A stretch of DNA of 64,000 nt. Origin: an uncultured Clostridia bacterium. GTDB lineage: Bacteria; Bacillota; Clostridia; Oscillospirales; CAG-272. The stretch spans positions 62,001 to 126,000 of the forward strand of contig CANRMP010000002.1 of NCBI GenBank assembly GCA_947631765.1. Reading direction: 5' to 3'. This document shows, one piece after another, positions 7,478 to 16,965 of this stretch; the first letter of the stretch is position 1; the number at the start of each line of letters is the position of its first letter. The position numbers and the translations under genes are program-made. The notes below the pieces were generated by a model. It did no database searches. It was not told where the DNA came from and was given only the letters and a program-made list of their open reading frames with translations.

Positions 7478-9193
7478 ATGTTAGCGTCTTTGCACATTGA
7501 GAATATTGCGGTAATAAAAAAGCTTGATATCGATTTTTCAAAGGGCTTTACCGTTTTTACCGGAGAGACGGGCGCGGGAAAATCAATGATACTCGGCGCA
7601 CTCGGGCTTATAATAGGCTCCAAGGTCTTTCGAGACGTTATAAGAAGCGGGGAAAGCTGCGCCATGGTGTCGGCAATGTTTTGCGATATTGACAAAAAAA
7701 CGCTTGACGAGCTTGAAAAAATCGGGATAAAAGCCGATGAAGACAATGCAGTATACATTCAGAGAAACATATCAAGCGACGGAAAGAACGCGTACAGAAT
7801 AAACGGCAGAGCGGTCTCTCAGTCCCTTCAAAGAAAGGTCGGCGAGCTGCTTGTAAACATACACGGTCAGCACGACAATCAAATACTGCTTGACCCCAAA
7901 AACCATCTTTCGATTCTTGACAGCTTTCAATTATACGAAAAACCGCTTCTTGAATACAAAGCCGCGTACTCTGAAATGTGCGAAATAAAGCGGCAAAGAG
8001 ATAAGCTTGTTTTGGATGAACACGAAAAACAGCAAAGACTTGATATGCTGAGCTTTCAGATAAACGATATTGAAAGCGCATCTCTTGTCTCAAACGAGGA
8101 TACCGAGCTTGAAAACGAGCTTAAAATTCTAAAAAACCTAAAACAGCTTTCAAAGCAGATAACAACAGTCTACCGCGCTCTTCTTAAAAACGAAAAGGGG
8201 ATGTCTGCAACAAAGCTTGTGGAGATAGCGCAAAACTCACTTTCCGAAATATCCGACGTTTTACCCGAGTGCGAGGAATACTCCGCAAAGCTTCTTGATA
8301 TACAGTATGAGCTTGAAGGCATTGCCAAAAGCGTCTACTTGCTTCTCCCCCACGCCGAGGAGGACCCGGAGAGGAGAATTGTACAAATTGAGGATCGCCT
8401 TGACCTTATAAGAAAGCTTAAGAGAAAATACGGCTCAACCGTTGACGAAATTATTGCCTTTTACAACAGAGCAAGAGATGAGGCAAAAAAGCTTGAGCTT
8501 TCGGACAAAATTATAGCGGAGCTTGATAAAAAGTATGAAATTGCAAGAGAAAAAGCCGAAGCGCTTGCCTTGAAAATAAGTGAAAAAAGGCTTGAAAAGG
8601 CAAAAGCGCTTTCGCAAAAGATATGCCACGAGTTATCCTTTCTCGATATGAACAAGGTGCGCTTTGACGCTCTTGTTACAAAGAAAAAGGAGGCAAACTC
8701 AACCTTGGCGCTTAGTGAAACAGGCTGTGATGAGGTTGAGTTTATGATATCCACAAGCCCGGGAGAGCCGCCGCGCCCGCTTGCAAAAATCGCCTCGGGC
8801 GGCGAGCTTTCAAGAATTATGCTTGCCATAAAATGCGTTCTTTCGGACGCCGAGGGCACTGGGACTGTGGTATTTGACGAGATAGACTCGGGAGTCTCGG
8901 GAAAAACGGCTCAAAAAATCGGAATTAAGCTCCATGAGCTTGCAAAAAATATGCAGGTGCTCTGTGTTACTCATTCCGCTCAGGTTGCCTCTGCGGCAGA
9001 CAACCATTTTAAAATTGTAAAGGATATCGAGGCAGGGCGCGCCTATACCAAGCTCGAGCACCTTGACAATGACGGGCGAGTTTATGAAATAGCGCGAATT
9101 ATGGGAGGAGTAAATATAACCGACGCCGTTATTCGCTCGGCAAAGGAGCTGCTCGAATATACAAACAAAGCCGACAAAATCGAAAATGAATGA
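7478..9193 (+). CDS. recN: DNA repair protein RecN (SMC-like ATPase)
   Basis: 571 residues, family length about 550–570. Acts early at double-strand breaks. Walker A is GETGAGKSMIL (residues about 29–39). A central helical region (about 150–350) forms the coiled coil, and the C-terminal ATPase half has the signature IASGGELSRIMLAIK, Walker B VVFDEIDSGVSG and the switch segment CVTHSAQVA. NIHGQHDNQILLDP is the typical RecN Q-rich motif. The binding site GAGGTG precedes the ATG at 7478. It ends the nusB–recN run; tyrS follows after only 21 bp. Confidence 0.96.
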   Translation: MLASLHIENIAVIKKLDIDFSKGFTVFTGETGAGKSMILGALGLIIGSKVFRDVIRSGESCAMVSAMFCDIDKKTLDELEKIGIKADEDNAVYIQRNISSDGKNAYRINGRAVSQSLQRKVGELLVNIHGQHDNQILLDPKNHLSILDSFQLYEKPLLEYKAAYSEMCEIKRQRDKLVLDEHEKQQRLDMLSFQINDIESASLVSNEDTELENELKILKNLKQLSKQITTVYRALLKNEKGMSATKLVEIAQNSLSEISDVLPECEEYSAKLLDIQYELEGIAKSVYLLLPHAEEDPERRIVQIEDRLDLIRKLKRKYGSTVDEIIAFYNRARDEAKKLELSDKIIAELDKKYEIAREKAEALALKISEKRLEKAKALSQKICHELSFLDMNKVRFDALVTKKKEANSTLALSETGCDEVEFMISTSPGEPPRPLAKIASGGELSRIMLAIKCVLSDAEGTGTVVFDEIDSGVSGKTAQKIGIKLHELAKNMQVLCVTHSAQVASAADNHFKIVKDIEAGRAYTKLEHLDNDGRVYEIARIMGGVNITDAVIRSAKELLEYTNKADKIENE

Positions 9194-9214
9194 ATAAATA
9201 AGGAGAACAAAACT

Positions 9215-10435
9215 ATGACAATTTACGATGAGCTTGTTGCAAGGGGACTTATAGCCCAGGTCACGGATGAAAATGAAATAAAGACAATGATAAACTGCGG
9301 CAAGGCTACTTTTTATATCGGCTTTGACTGCACCGCAGACAGCCTGACTGCCGGGCATTTTATGGCGTTAACTCTTATGAAGCGCTTGCAAATGGCGGGA
9401 AATAAACCTATTGTTCTTATCGGCGGCGGCACCACAATGATTGGGGACCCCTCGGGCAGAACCGACATGAGAAAAATTCTCACCATCGAGGACATAAACC
9501 ACAACGCCGAATGCTTTAAGCGCCAAATGGAGCGTTTTATCGACTTTTCGGACGGCAAGGCGCTTATGATAAACAACGCGGATTGGCTGCTTAAGCTTAA
9601 TTATATTGACCTTCTTCGTGAGGTCGGAGCCTGCTTCTCGGTCAACAATATGCTTCGTGCCGAGTGCTACAAGCAGAGAATGGAAAAGGGACTTTCCTTC
9701 CTTGAATTTAACTACATGATAATGCAGTCATATGACTTTTACTACCTCTTCAAAAACTACGGCTGTAACATGCAGTTCGGCGGAGACGACCAGTGGTCGA
9801 ATATGCTCGGCGGAACCGAGCTTATCCGCAAAAAGCTCGGCAAGGACGCGCACGCAATGACAATAACCCTGCTGACAGATTCTCAGGGCAGAAAAATGGG
9901 CAAGACCGCAGGAAACGCCGTTTGGCTCGACCCCGCAAAGACCTCACCCTATGACTTCTTCCAGTACTGGCGCAACGTCGACGATTCGGACGTCATGAAA
10001 TGTATCCGTATGCTCACCTTCCTGCCTATGGAGCAGATTGAAGAAATGGACAAATGGCAGGGTTCGGAGCTTAACAAAGCCAAGGAGATACTCGCATACG
10101 AGCTTACAAAGCTTGTGCACGGCGAGGAGGAAGCAAAAAAGTCGCTGGATGCCGCAAAGGCAGTATTCGGAGCGGGTCAAAACAGCGCCGATATGCCGAC
10201 CACCGTTCTTAAAGACACGGATTTTAATAACGGCAAGATTAATATTGTGGATATGCTTGTAATATCCTCTCTTGCCCCCTCAAAGGGCGAGGCAAGGCGT
10301 CTTGTAATGCAGGGCGGAGTTTCCGTAAAGGACGAAAAAGTCACCTCGATTGACCTCACCTTTGAAAAAGAGAGCTTTGCAGACGGTCTAATTTTGAAAA
10401 AAGGCAAAAAGATATTCCACAGATTCACCCTTTAA
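9215..10435 (+). CDS. tyrS: Tyrosyl-tRNA synthetase
   Basis: 406 residues, class Ic synthetase charging tRNA-Tyr. The HIGH-like signature reads CTADSLTAGHF (usual PTADSLHxGH): the first His is replaced and only GH is kept. The KMSKS-like loop is GRKMGKTAGN. FLEFNYMIMQSYDFYYL and QFGGDDQWSNM form the tyrosine pocket, and an S4 RNA-binding domain closes the protein (about 340–406). AAGGAG lies 9 bp upstream of the ATG. Unlike many Firmicutes tyrS genes, no T-box leader fits in the 21-bp gap after recN, so its control must come from the upstream operon or an internal promoter. Confidence 0.94.
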   Translation: MTIYDELVARGLIAQVTDENEIKTMINCGKATFYIGFDCTADSLTAGHFMALTLMKRLQMAGNKPIVLIGGGTTMIGDPSGRTDMRKILTIEDINHNAECFKRQMERFIDFSDGKALMINNADWLLKLNYIDLLREVGACFSVNNMLRAECYKQRMEKGLSFLEFNYMIMQSYDFYYLFKNYGCNMQFGGDDQWSNMLGGTELIRKKLGKDAHAMTITLLTDSQGRKMGKTAGNAVWLDPAKTSPYDFFQYWRNVDDSDVMKCIRMLTFLPMEQIEEMDKWQGSELNKAKEILAYELTKLVHGEEEAKKSLDAAKAVFGAGQNSADMPTTVLKDTDFNNGKINIVDMLVISSLAPSKGEARRLVMQGGVSVKDEKVTSIDLTFEKESFADGLILKKGKKIFHRFTL

Positions 10436-10467
10436 TTTACAAAAATTTATTTTGAGGTACGGTTTAC

Positions 10468-11382
10468 ATGAGTTATTCTAAAGCGTTCGCTGATTTTCTT
10501 GAAAGCCGGAATTTTAAAGACCTTGAATATAAAACTAACGAAAGTCTTGCCACTCACTGCACCTTTAAAATCGGAGGAAACGCCGACTTTTGGATATTGC
10601 CAAAAACCTACACGGCGGCAAAAGATATAATTTTTGCCGCAAATGAAAGCAACGTGCGCTGCACGGTTATAGGAAACGGCTCGAATATTCTTTTTTCAAG
10701 CGAAGGCTACAGGGGTGCTGTAATCTGCACTTCAAAGCTTTGCGGCATATCGGTGAAAGGAAAGGAAATTTCCTGCAAGGCGGGAACTCCGCTAAGCCGC
10801 CTTGCAGCTTCTGCAATGAAAAGCTCTCTTACCGGGCTTGAATGGGCGTACGGAATACCGGGAAGTGTGGGAGGTGCGGTATACATGAACGCCGGAGCGT
10901 ATGAGGGCGAAATTTCGGCGGTACTCAAGGAAAGCGAGTATTTTGACCCGTCGGACGGCAGGATAAAAACGCTCACAAACGCCGAGCATAGCTTTTCCTA
11001 CCGTCACAGCGTGTTTATAGGCAGCCCTTACGTCATTCTAAAGTCGGTATTTGCCTTAAATTCGGGGGACGCGGTCGAAATAAAAGCCAAAATGGATGAG
11101 CTCATGGCAAAAAGAAGGGAAAAACAGCCGCTTGAATATCCGAGCGCGGGCAGTGTTTTTAAACGTTATCCCGGATTTTATACCGCGCGCCTTATAGACG
11201 AGGCGGGACTTAAAGGATATAGAATAGGCGGCGCCGAGATATCGACAAAGCACGCGGGGTTTATAATAAACACAGGCGGCGCAATCTCAGACGACGTTTT
11301 GTCGCTTGTCGAATTAATAAAAGAAAAAATATACAAGCTTTACAATATTAAAATAGAGACCGAAATACGCTACATAGTTTAA
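10468..11382 (+). CDS. murB: UDP-N-acetylenolpyruvoylglucosamine reductase
   Basis: 304 residues, type II MurB by size. FAD enzyme reducing UDP-GlcNAc-enolpyruvate to UDP-MurNAc in peptidoglycan precursor synthesis. FAD-binding signatures are TFKIGGNADFW, GNGSNILFS and GLEWAYGIPGSVGGAVYMNAGAYEGE. SAGSVFKR holds the catalytic Ser that protonates the product, and GAEISTKHAGFIIN is the usual C-terminal motif. GAGGT precedes the start. It begins the conserved murB–rapZ–whiA group. Confidence 0.95.
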   Translation: MSYSKAFADFLESRNFKDLEYKTNESLATHCTFKIGGNADFWILPKTYTAAKDIIFAANESNVRCTVIGNGSNILFSSEGYRGAVICTSKLCGISVKGKEISCKAGTPLSRLAASAMKSSLTGLEWAYGIPGSVGGAVYMNAGAYEGEISAVLKESEYFDPSDGRIKTLTNAEHSFSYRHSVFIGSPYVILKSVFALNSGDAVEIKAKMDELMAKRREKQPLEYPSAGSVFKRYPGFYTARLIDEAGLKGYRIGGAEISTKHAGFIINTGGAISDDVLSLVELIKEKIYKLYNIKIETEIRYIV

Positions 11383-11409
11383 AGTTTTAAATTAAAGAAG
11401 GTGAGAATT

Positions 11410-12291
11410 TTGGGAAACAACGGCGGAATGGATATAATAATAGTATCCGGAATGTCGGGCTCGGGAAAGAACACGGTAAATAAAATTATCGAGGATTTCG
11501 GGTATTTCTGCATTGACAACATGCCCGCGGAGCTTATCACCGAGCTACTTAACGTTTACGCAAAAAAACCCGACCAAAACAAGAGAATATCACTTACTCT
11601 TGACATACGCGACAAAAAGAACGTAAACAGAATAACTCAGGTTATAAACACGCTTAAAAGTAGCCCCGAGCTTACCTGCCGCGTGATTTTCCTTGACGCC
11701 TCTGACGATATTATTATTTCCCGCTATAAGGAAACAAGAAGAATACATCCCCTGGTGCTTTCAGGAAGCCTGTCGCTAAAAGACGCGCTGACCATTGAGC
11801 GCGAATATATGGCGCCCATTCGCAACGCCGCAGATTACGTTCTTGACACCTCTTTTCTTAAAATCTCGCAGGCCAGGGAAATAGTTGCGAAAATGATCGG
11901 GGTAAAATACAGCGCAGAGCTTGTTATATCCTGCATGTCATTCGGCTACAAGTACGGTCTGCCTCAGGAAGCAGACCTTGTAATTGACGCCAGATGCTTG
12001 CCAAACCCCTATTACGTTCCCGAGCTTAAAGAGCACAACGGACTTGAAGCCTGCGTTTACGACTATGTTACCTCATTCGACCAGACAAAGCAGTTTATTG
12101 CAAAAACCACCGAATTTCTTTCATACCTTATCCCTATGTACATTGAGGAGGGAAAGGCGCATCTGACAATAGCTGTGGGTTGTACGGGCGGCAAGCACCG
12201 CTCGGTAAGTATGGTGCGCGCGATATGCGAAAATCTTAGCGACGCGGGGTATGTGACAAACGCTGTGCACAGGGATCTAAACAGAGAATAA
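11410..12291 (+). CDS. rapZ: RapZ/YvcJ family nucleotide-binding protein
   Basis: About 293 residues. P-loop protein; in E. coli RapZ directs degradation of GlmZ sRNA, and in Bacillus YvcJ binds and hydrolyses GTP. Seen: Walker A GMSGSGKN near the N-terminus, YCIDNMP-like FCIDNMPAEL, the C-terminal domain with SFGYKYGLPQEADLVIDARCLPNPYY, and AVGCTGGKHRSV. The start is uncertain: TTG at 11410 has AAGGTGAG just upstream, while ATG at 11428 gives the usual MDIIIVSG start with a weaker site. Between rapZ and whiA most Firmicutes carry yvcK/gluP, which is missing here. Confidence 0.93.
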   Translation: MGNNGGMDIIIVSGMSGSGKNTVNKIIEDFGYFCIDNMPAELITELLNVYAKKPDQNKRISLTLDIRDKKNVNRITQVINTLKSSPELTCRVIFLDASDDIIISRYKETRRIHPLVLSGSLSLKDALTIEREYMAPIRNAADYVLDTSFLKISQAREIVAKMIGVKYSAELVISCMSFGYKYGLPQEADLVIDARCLPNPYYVPELKEHNGLEACVYDYVTSFDQTKQFIAKTTEFLSYLIPMYIEEGKAHLTIAVGCTGGKHRSVSMVRAICENLSDAGYVTNAVHRDLNRE

Positions 12292-12334
12292 AGGCTGAAG
12301 GAGCCGAGAATTTTTAGAAAGTGACGGTCAAAAA

Positions 12335-13249
12335 ATGTCTTTTTCACAGGAAATAAAGGACGCGCTTTGCGCCCTCGGCGTCAAAAACAAATGCTGTAAG
12401 GCGGCGCTTGCTCTCGGCATGATTTATTCCCGTTCTGACTTTGAAAATCATATCTACAAGTTTTCAACCGACAGCGAAAAGTGCGCCTCTCTCTTTTCTC
12501 ACACTCTGCGCTCGCTTTTTGGCAAGGAGCCGACTTATGAGGAATATGAAAAGCAAAACCGTGCAAAAGAGGAGGTCACCTGCCGCAGAGCGGTTTTTGA
12601 CAGCGAGCTTACAAATAAGCTTGCCGAGCGCTTTCCGACCGGTGAGCTAAACGATATTTTTTCCTGCTCCATGTGTCAGGCAAGCTTTGCAAGAGGAATT
12701 TTCCTCTCAAACGGCAGTGTTAACGACCCCGAAAACTCATATCATCTTGAGCTCTCGGTTTGTGACGAAGGCAAAGCCGAAAATATAATGAAGCTGCTTT
12801 CAAGTGAGGGCATACAGCTTAAAAGAACAACGCGGCGGGGAGTCGGCGCGCTGTACACCAAGAACAGCGAAACAATTGAGGATATTCTGACCTATATCGG
12901 CGCCTCGCTCTATTCCATTCGCATAATGGATATAAAAATAGTACGCGAGATACGAAACAACGAAAACAGAAAAAGCAACTGCGACGCCGCAAATATTTAC
13001 AAATCGACAGGAGCCGCGGCAAATGTTATACGGCAAATAAGCAGGCTGATTTCCGACGGAAAAATCGAAGCTCTTGACTTGCCGCTTAAAACCACGGCGC
13101 GCCTAAGAGTGGAAAACCCCGAAATGTCGCTAAGCGAGCTTGCCTCAATTCACGAGCCGCCTATAACCAAATCGGGACTTTTTCACCGCCTTGCAAAAAT
13201 CACCGCCTACGCCCAAAAGTGCTACGACAGTAACGGTGACAATCGGTAA
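12335..13249 (+). CDS. whiA: DNA-binding protein WhiA
   Basis: 304 residues. WhiA combines a degenerate LAGLIDADG-endonuclease fold (N-terminal two thirds; ARGIFLSNGSVNDPENSYHLEL is the recognisable core) with a C-terminal helix-turn-helix (LSELASIHEPPITKSGLFHRLAKI). In Streptomyces it controls sporulation septation; in Bacillus it affects cell division and chromosome segregation. The segment NCDAANIYKSTGAAANVIRQI is the conserved linker. The family identity is clear; the role in this organism is inferred. Confidence 0.94.
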   Translation: MSFSQEIKDALCALGVKNKCCKAALALGMIYSRSDFENHIYKFSTDSEKCASLFSHTLRSLFGKEPTYEEYEKQNRAKEEVTCRRAVFDSELTNKLAERFPTGELNDIFSCSMCQASFARGIFLSNGSVNDPENSYHLELSVCDEGKAENIMKLLSSEGIQLKRTTRRGVGALYTKNSETIEDILTYIGASLYSIRIMDIKIVREIRNNENRKSNCDAANIYKSTGAAANVIRQISRLISDGKIEALDLPLKTTARLRVENPEMSLSELASIHEPPITKSGLFHRLAKITAYAQKCYDSNGDNR

Positions 13250-13309
13250 ATTTTTTTAATAATAAAAACGAAAGAAAGGAAGCCTTTGGAATAAGGGCGC
13301 TAAGGGAAA

Positions 13310-16300
13310 ATGGGAGATTTTGTTCATCTTCATTTACACAGCGAATACAGTCTGCTTGACGGTGCGTGCAGAATAAGCGATATTCCAAAGGCGGCAAAGG
13401 CTGCGGGACACAAGGCGGCGGCAATTACCGACCACGGTGTACTGTACGGTGCCGTTGCGTTCTATAAGGAGTGCACAAAGCTCGGCATAAAGCCGATAAT
13501 CGGATGCGAAATATACCTTGCCGAGGGCGACAGGCGCGAAAAGCTGAAAACCCCCGCATATTTCAACACACATCTTGTCCTTCTTGTAAAAAACGAAACA
13601 GGCTATAAAAATCTTATAAAGCTTGTCTCAAAATCCTTTAGCGAGGGCTTTTACGTCAAACCGAGAGTTGACATAGAGCTGCTTGAAAAATATTCCGAGG
13701 GAATAATCTGCCTTACCGGCTGTCTTGCGGGACAGCTTCCCCAAGCGATACTCAAGGGCGACTTTGAAAGGGCTGAAGGCTTTGCGCTGAAGCTTAAAGA
13801 CATCTTTGGGGACGACCTGTATTTTGAAATTCAGGACCACGGCTTGCCAGAGGAAAAAATGGTCGCACACGAGCTTGCCGCACTCTCCGAGAAGTTAAAT
13901 ATTCCGCTTGTTGCCACAAACGACGTCCATTATATATCAAAAAAGGACGCCGACACTCAGGCAATACTCATGTGCATACAGACAAACAGCGTGATAACCG
14001 ACGGGCGCCCGGTAGGCTTTTCAACCGACGAGTACTATTATAAAGGCACAGAAGAAATGGAGGAGCTCTTTAAGGGCTATAAAAACTCCGTTCAAAATAC
14101 AAAGGTTATTGCCGACAAATGCTCCTTTGATTTTGAGTTTGGAAAGACAAAGCTGCCAAGATTTATTCCTCCCGACGGCATGACCCCGAAGGACTACCTT
14201 GAAAAGCTTGCTTTTGAAGGCTTTCAAAATAAAATCGACAAAGGTCAAATAATATTTGACGACTCTCACGGCTATGACGAGTACAAGTCAAGAATAATAT
14301 ACGAGCTGCTCATTATAAACAAAATGGGCTACTCTCAATATTTTCTCATAGTTTGGGATTTTATAAAATACGCAAAGGACAACGGCATACCGGTAGGTCC
14401 CGGCAGAGGCTCGGGCGCGGGAAGCCTTGTGGCGTATCTTATAGGAATTACCGACATTGACTCGGTAAAGCACGAGCTGCTATTTGAAAGATTTCTCAAT
14501 TTAGAGCGCGTCTCCATGCCCGATTTCGATATCGATTTTTCGGATATACGGCGGGACGAGGTCATAAAGTACGTTACAAACAAATACGGAAGCGACCACG
14601 TCGCCCAGATTATCACCTTCGGAACTCTTGCGGCTCGCGCGGCGGTAAGAGACGTCGGCAGAGCCTTGGGGCGTTCCTACGCCGACACCGACAGAGTGGC
14701 AAAGCTTATCCCGCAAAAGCCGGGAACCTCAATTTCCGATGCACTGCATGACCCCGAGCTTAAAAAAATATACGACAGCGAATACGAGGTGCGCGAGCTT
14801 CTTGACACCGCAATGTCGCTTGAGGGTATGCCGAGGCACGCCTCAAAGCACGCGGCGGGAGTGGTTATAACCGACATGCCTCTTACCGAATATCTGCCGC
14901 TTGCAACCGTTTCGGACGCGCTTGTCACACAGTTTGACATGGATACCGTGGCAGACCTCGGGCTTTTGAAAATTGATTTTTTGGGGCTGAGATTTTTAAG
15001 CGTAATTGCCGACGTTGAAGCTCAGGTGCAAAAAAACGACCCTGAGTTTTGCGTTTCGAATATCCCGCTTGATGACAAGGACTCCTTTGCGCTTCTTGCC
15101 GCAGGGAAGACCGACGGACTCTTTCAGCTTGAATCGCCCGGCATGACAAGAATGCTAATGAATATGAAGCCTCAGACTGTAGAAGACATAATGCTTGCCA
15201 TTGCGCTCTACCGCCCGGGACCAATGGACTCAATCCCGAAATACCTTGAAAACCGCGCGCACAGGGATAAAATAAAATACACAATTCCGGTGCTTAAAGA
15301 GGTGCTCGACTCAACCTGCGGGTGCATTGTATACCAAGAGCAGGTTATGCAGATCTGCCGAAAGGTCGCAAACTTTTCATACGGCAGGGCGGACGTTGTG
15401 GTTCACGCCATGAAAAAGAAAAAGACCGAGGAAATAGAGAAGGAAAGGGAAGCGTTTATAAAGGGCGCCAAGGCGAATTTCTATTCCGAGGAAGCGGCAA
15501 GCGAGCTTTATGACGAGCTTGCGGGCTTTGCAAAATACGCCTTCAATAAGAGTCACGCCGCCTCCTATTCGCTTATTTCCTACAGAACGCTTTATCTCAA
15601 AGCCCACTATCCCGCAGAGTATTATGCGGCGCTCCTTTCCTCGGTTGAGGGCAACGCCGCAAAGGTTTCTGAGTATATAACGTATGCCGCAAAGCTCGGA
15701 ATACCCACCCTGCCTCCCGATATCAACGAAAGCGCCTCCGGCTTTATTGCAAAAGGGAATAGTATAAGATATTCTTTAAGCGGCATTAAAACCATGGGTG
15801 AAGGTATTGTCGAGCTTATCGTCAGAGAGAGGCAAAAATACCCTTTTACCTCATTTATCGACTTTCTGCGCCGCATGATTTCCAAAGGGCTGAACCGCCA
15901 ACAGGCAACCGCTCTTGCAAGTGTCGGAGTGTTTGACTCCTTCGGAGTCGATAGAAACAGGCTGCTTGCCTCAATGGACTATCTTTTTACCAACATTTCG
16001 CAAATTTCAAAGGACACAATTCAAGGTCAGCTCGATCTCTTTTCCGACCCGTTCTCCGGCAAGGTTGCAACCGTTTCGGACGCTTACACGTATCCCGACC
16101 TTCCAAGGCTTGACCCAAAGCAAATGCTCGCCCTTGAAAGAGAATATATAGGAATATACCTTTCGGGCAGCCTGCTTTCTTCATACAGCGAAAGCATCAA
16201 AGCGCTCTCCTGCACCGGAATATCCGAGCTTGTATCTTCGTTCGGCGATAACGGCGAGGAGACCGGAAAATTTTCCGACGCTCAAAAAATAAGAGTTTGC

Positions 16301-16855
16301 GGCATAGTGTCAAAGGTCACAAAAAAGACCACAAAGGGCGGGGAGACAATGGCATTTGTCACCCTTGAGGACAGCGGAGCCGAAGTTGAGCTTGTAGTCT
16401 TTCCGAAAGTATACGAAAAATGCTCTTATATGCTTGAGACTGACAAGGCGGTGTACGCCGACGGCGAAATATCTGTAAAAGAGGAAGAAAAGGCAAAAAT
16501 TCTTGCAAGAAACATTTCTCTTTTGCATGAAAACTCCGCAAAGGGCAATGATAATACAGTAAAGCAAAATAACATGCAAACTACTCAAAGCACCGCAGAA
16601 GACGACAAAAAAAGCACCGAGCAAAGCCCCCTCGCCTCAAAAATTTATATAAGGGTCAAAAGCTTTCGGGAAGGTGCTTTTCGGCGCGCGCTCAGCCTTT
16701 GCGAAATCTTTTCCGAGTCGGGAAGGGTTGACGTGGTTTTTTACAGCGAGGCAGAAAAAAAGTATTATAAGACCGATATTAAAATTTTCGCCGACGACTA
16801 TGTATTAAATCAGCTTGCAGAAATTTGCGGCAAGGGCAACGTTGTGATAAAATAA
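13310..16855 (+). CDS. dnaE: DNA polymerase III alpha subunit (DnaE type)
   Basis: 1181 residues. Replicative polymerase catalytic subunit. An N-terminal PHP domain (FVHLHLHSEYSLLDGA, residues 4–200) is followed by palm catalytic Asps in PDFDIDFSD and KIDFLGLRFL, fingers with SKHAAGVVIT and YRPGPMDSIP, a tandem helix-hairpin-helix (GLNRQQATALASVGVFDSFG), and an OB-fold (RVCGIVSKVTKKTTKGGETMAFVTLED). The last 110 residues hold a hydrophilic Asn/Thr/Gln/Lys-rich linker (about 1065–1105) before a small C-terminal domain. TAAGGG sits just before the ATG. Firmicutes usually pair this with PolC, which is not in this window. Confidence 0.96.
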   Translation: MGDFVHLHLHSEYSLLDGACRISDIPKAAKAAGHKAAAITDHGVLYGAVAFYKECTKLGIKPIIGCEIYLAEGDRREKLKTPAYFNTHLVLLVKNETGYKNLIKLVSKSFSEGFYVKPRVDIELLEKYSEGIICLTGCLAGQLPQAILKGDFERAEGFALKLKDIFGDDLYFEIQDHGLPEEKMVAHELAALSEKLNIPLVATNDVHYISKKDADTQAILMCIQTNSVITDGRPVGFSTDEYYYKGTEEMEELFKGYKNSVQNTKVIADKCSFDFEFGKTKLPRFIPPDGMTPKDYLEKLAFEGFQNKIDKGQIIFDDSHGYDEYKSRIIYELLIINKMGYSQYFLIVWDFIKYAKDNGIPVGPGRGSGAGSLVAYLIGITDIDSVKHELLFERFLNLERVSMPDFDIDFSDIRRDEVIKYVTNKYGSDHVAQIITFGTLAARAAVRDVGRALGRSYADTDRVAKLIPQKPGTSISDALHDPELKKIYDSEYEVRELLDTAMSLEGMPRHASKHAAGVVITDMPLTEYLPLATVSDALVTQFDMDTVADLGLLKIDFLGLRFLSVIADVEAQVQKNDPEFCVSNIPLDDKDSFALLAAGKTDGLFQLESPGMTRMLMNMKPQTVEDIMLAIALYRPGPMDSIPKYLENRAHRDKIKYTIPVLKEVLDSTCGCIVYQEQVMQICRKVANFSYGRADVVVHAMKKKKTEEIEKEREAFIKGAKANFYSEEAASELYDELAGFAKYAFNKSHAASYSLISYRTLYLKAHYPAEYYAALLSSVEGNAAKVSEYITYAAKLGIPTLPPDINESASGFIAKGNSIRYSLSGIKTMGEGIVELIVRERQKYPFTSFIDFLRRMISKGLNRQQATALASVGVFDSFGVDRNRLLASMDYLFTNISQISKDTIQGQLDLFSDPFSGKVATVSDAYTYPDLPRLDPKQMLALEREYIGIYLSGSLLSSYSESIKALSCTGISELVSSFGDNGEETGKFSDAQKIRVCGIVSKVTKKTTKGGETMAFVTLEDSGAEVELVVFPKVYEKCSYMLETDKAVYADGEISVKEEEKAKILARNISLLHENSAKGNDNTVKQNNMQTTQSTAEDDKKSTEQSPLASKIYIRVKSFREGAFRRALSLCEIFSESGRVDVVFYSEAEKKYYKTDIKIFADDYVLNQLAEICGKGNVVIK

Positions 16856-16905
16856 GTCAAATAATTTTCACACCTTGATGCTATTATTATTCACAGTGAG
16901 TTAAT

Positions 16906-16934
16906 TTGTGGAGATTAAAATAATAGAGTATAAA
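16906..16934 (+). promoter_or_regulatory. Possible promoter for the penicillin-binding protein gene
   Basis: TTGTGG, a 17-bp spacer and TATAAA lie 32 bp upstream of the penicillin-binding protein start, in an AT-rich 110-bp gap. The -35 box is a weak match, so this is tentative. Confidence 0.35.
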
Positions 16935-16965
16935 ACCAAAAGATAATTTAACCGGTAGGTATGCA

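Noticed and set aside
9170..9214. T-box leader for tyrS
   Set aside because: Only 21 bp separate recN from tyrS, too short for a T-box, and no specifier or antiterminator sequence was seen at the end of recN.
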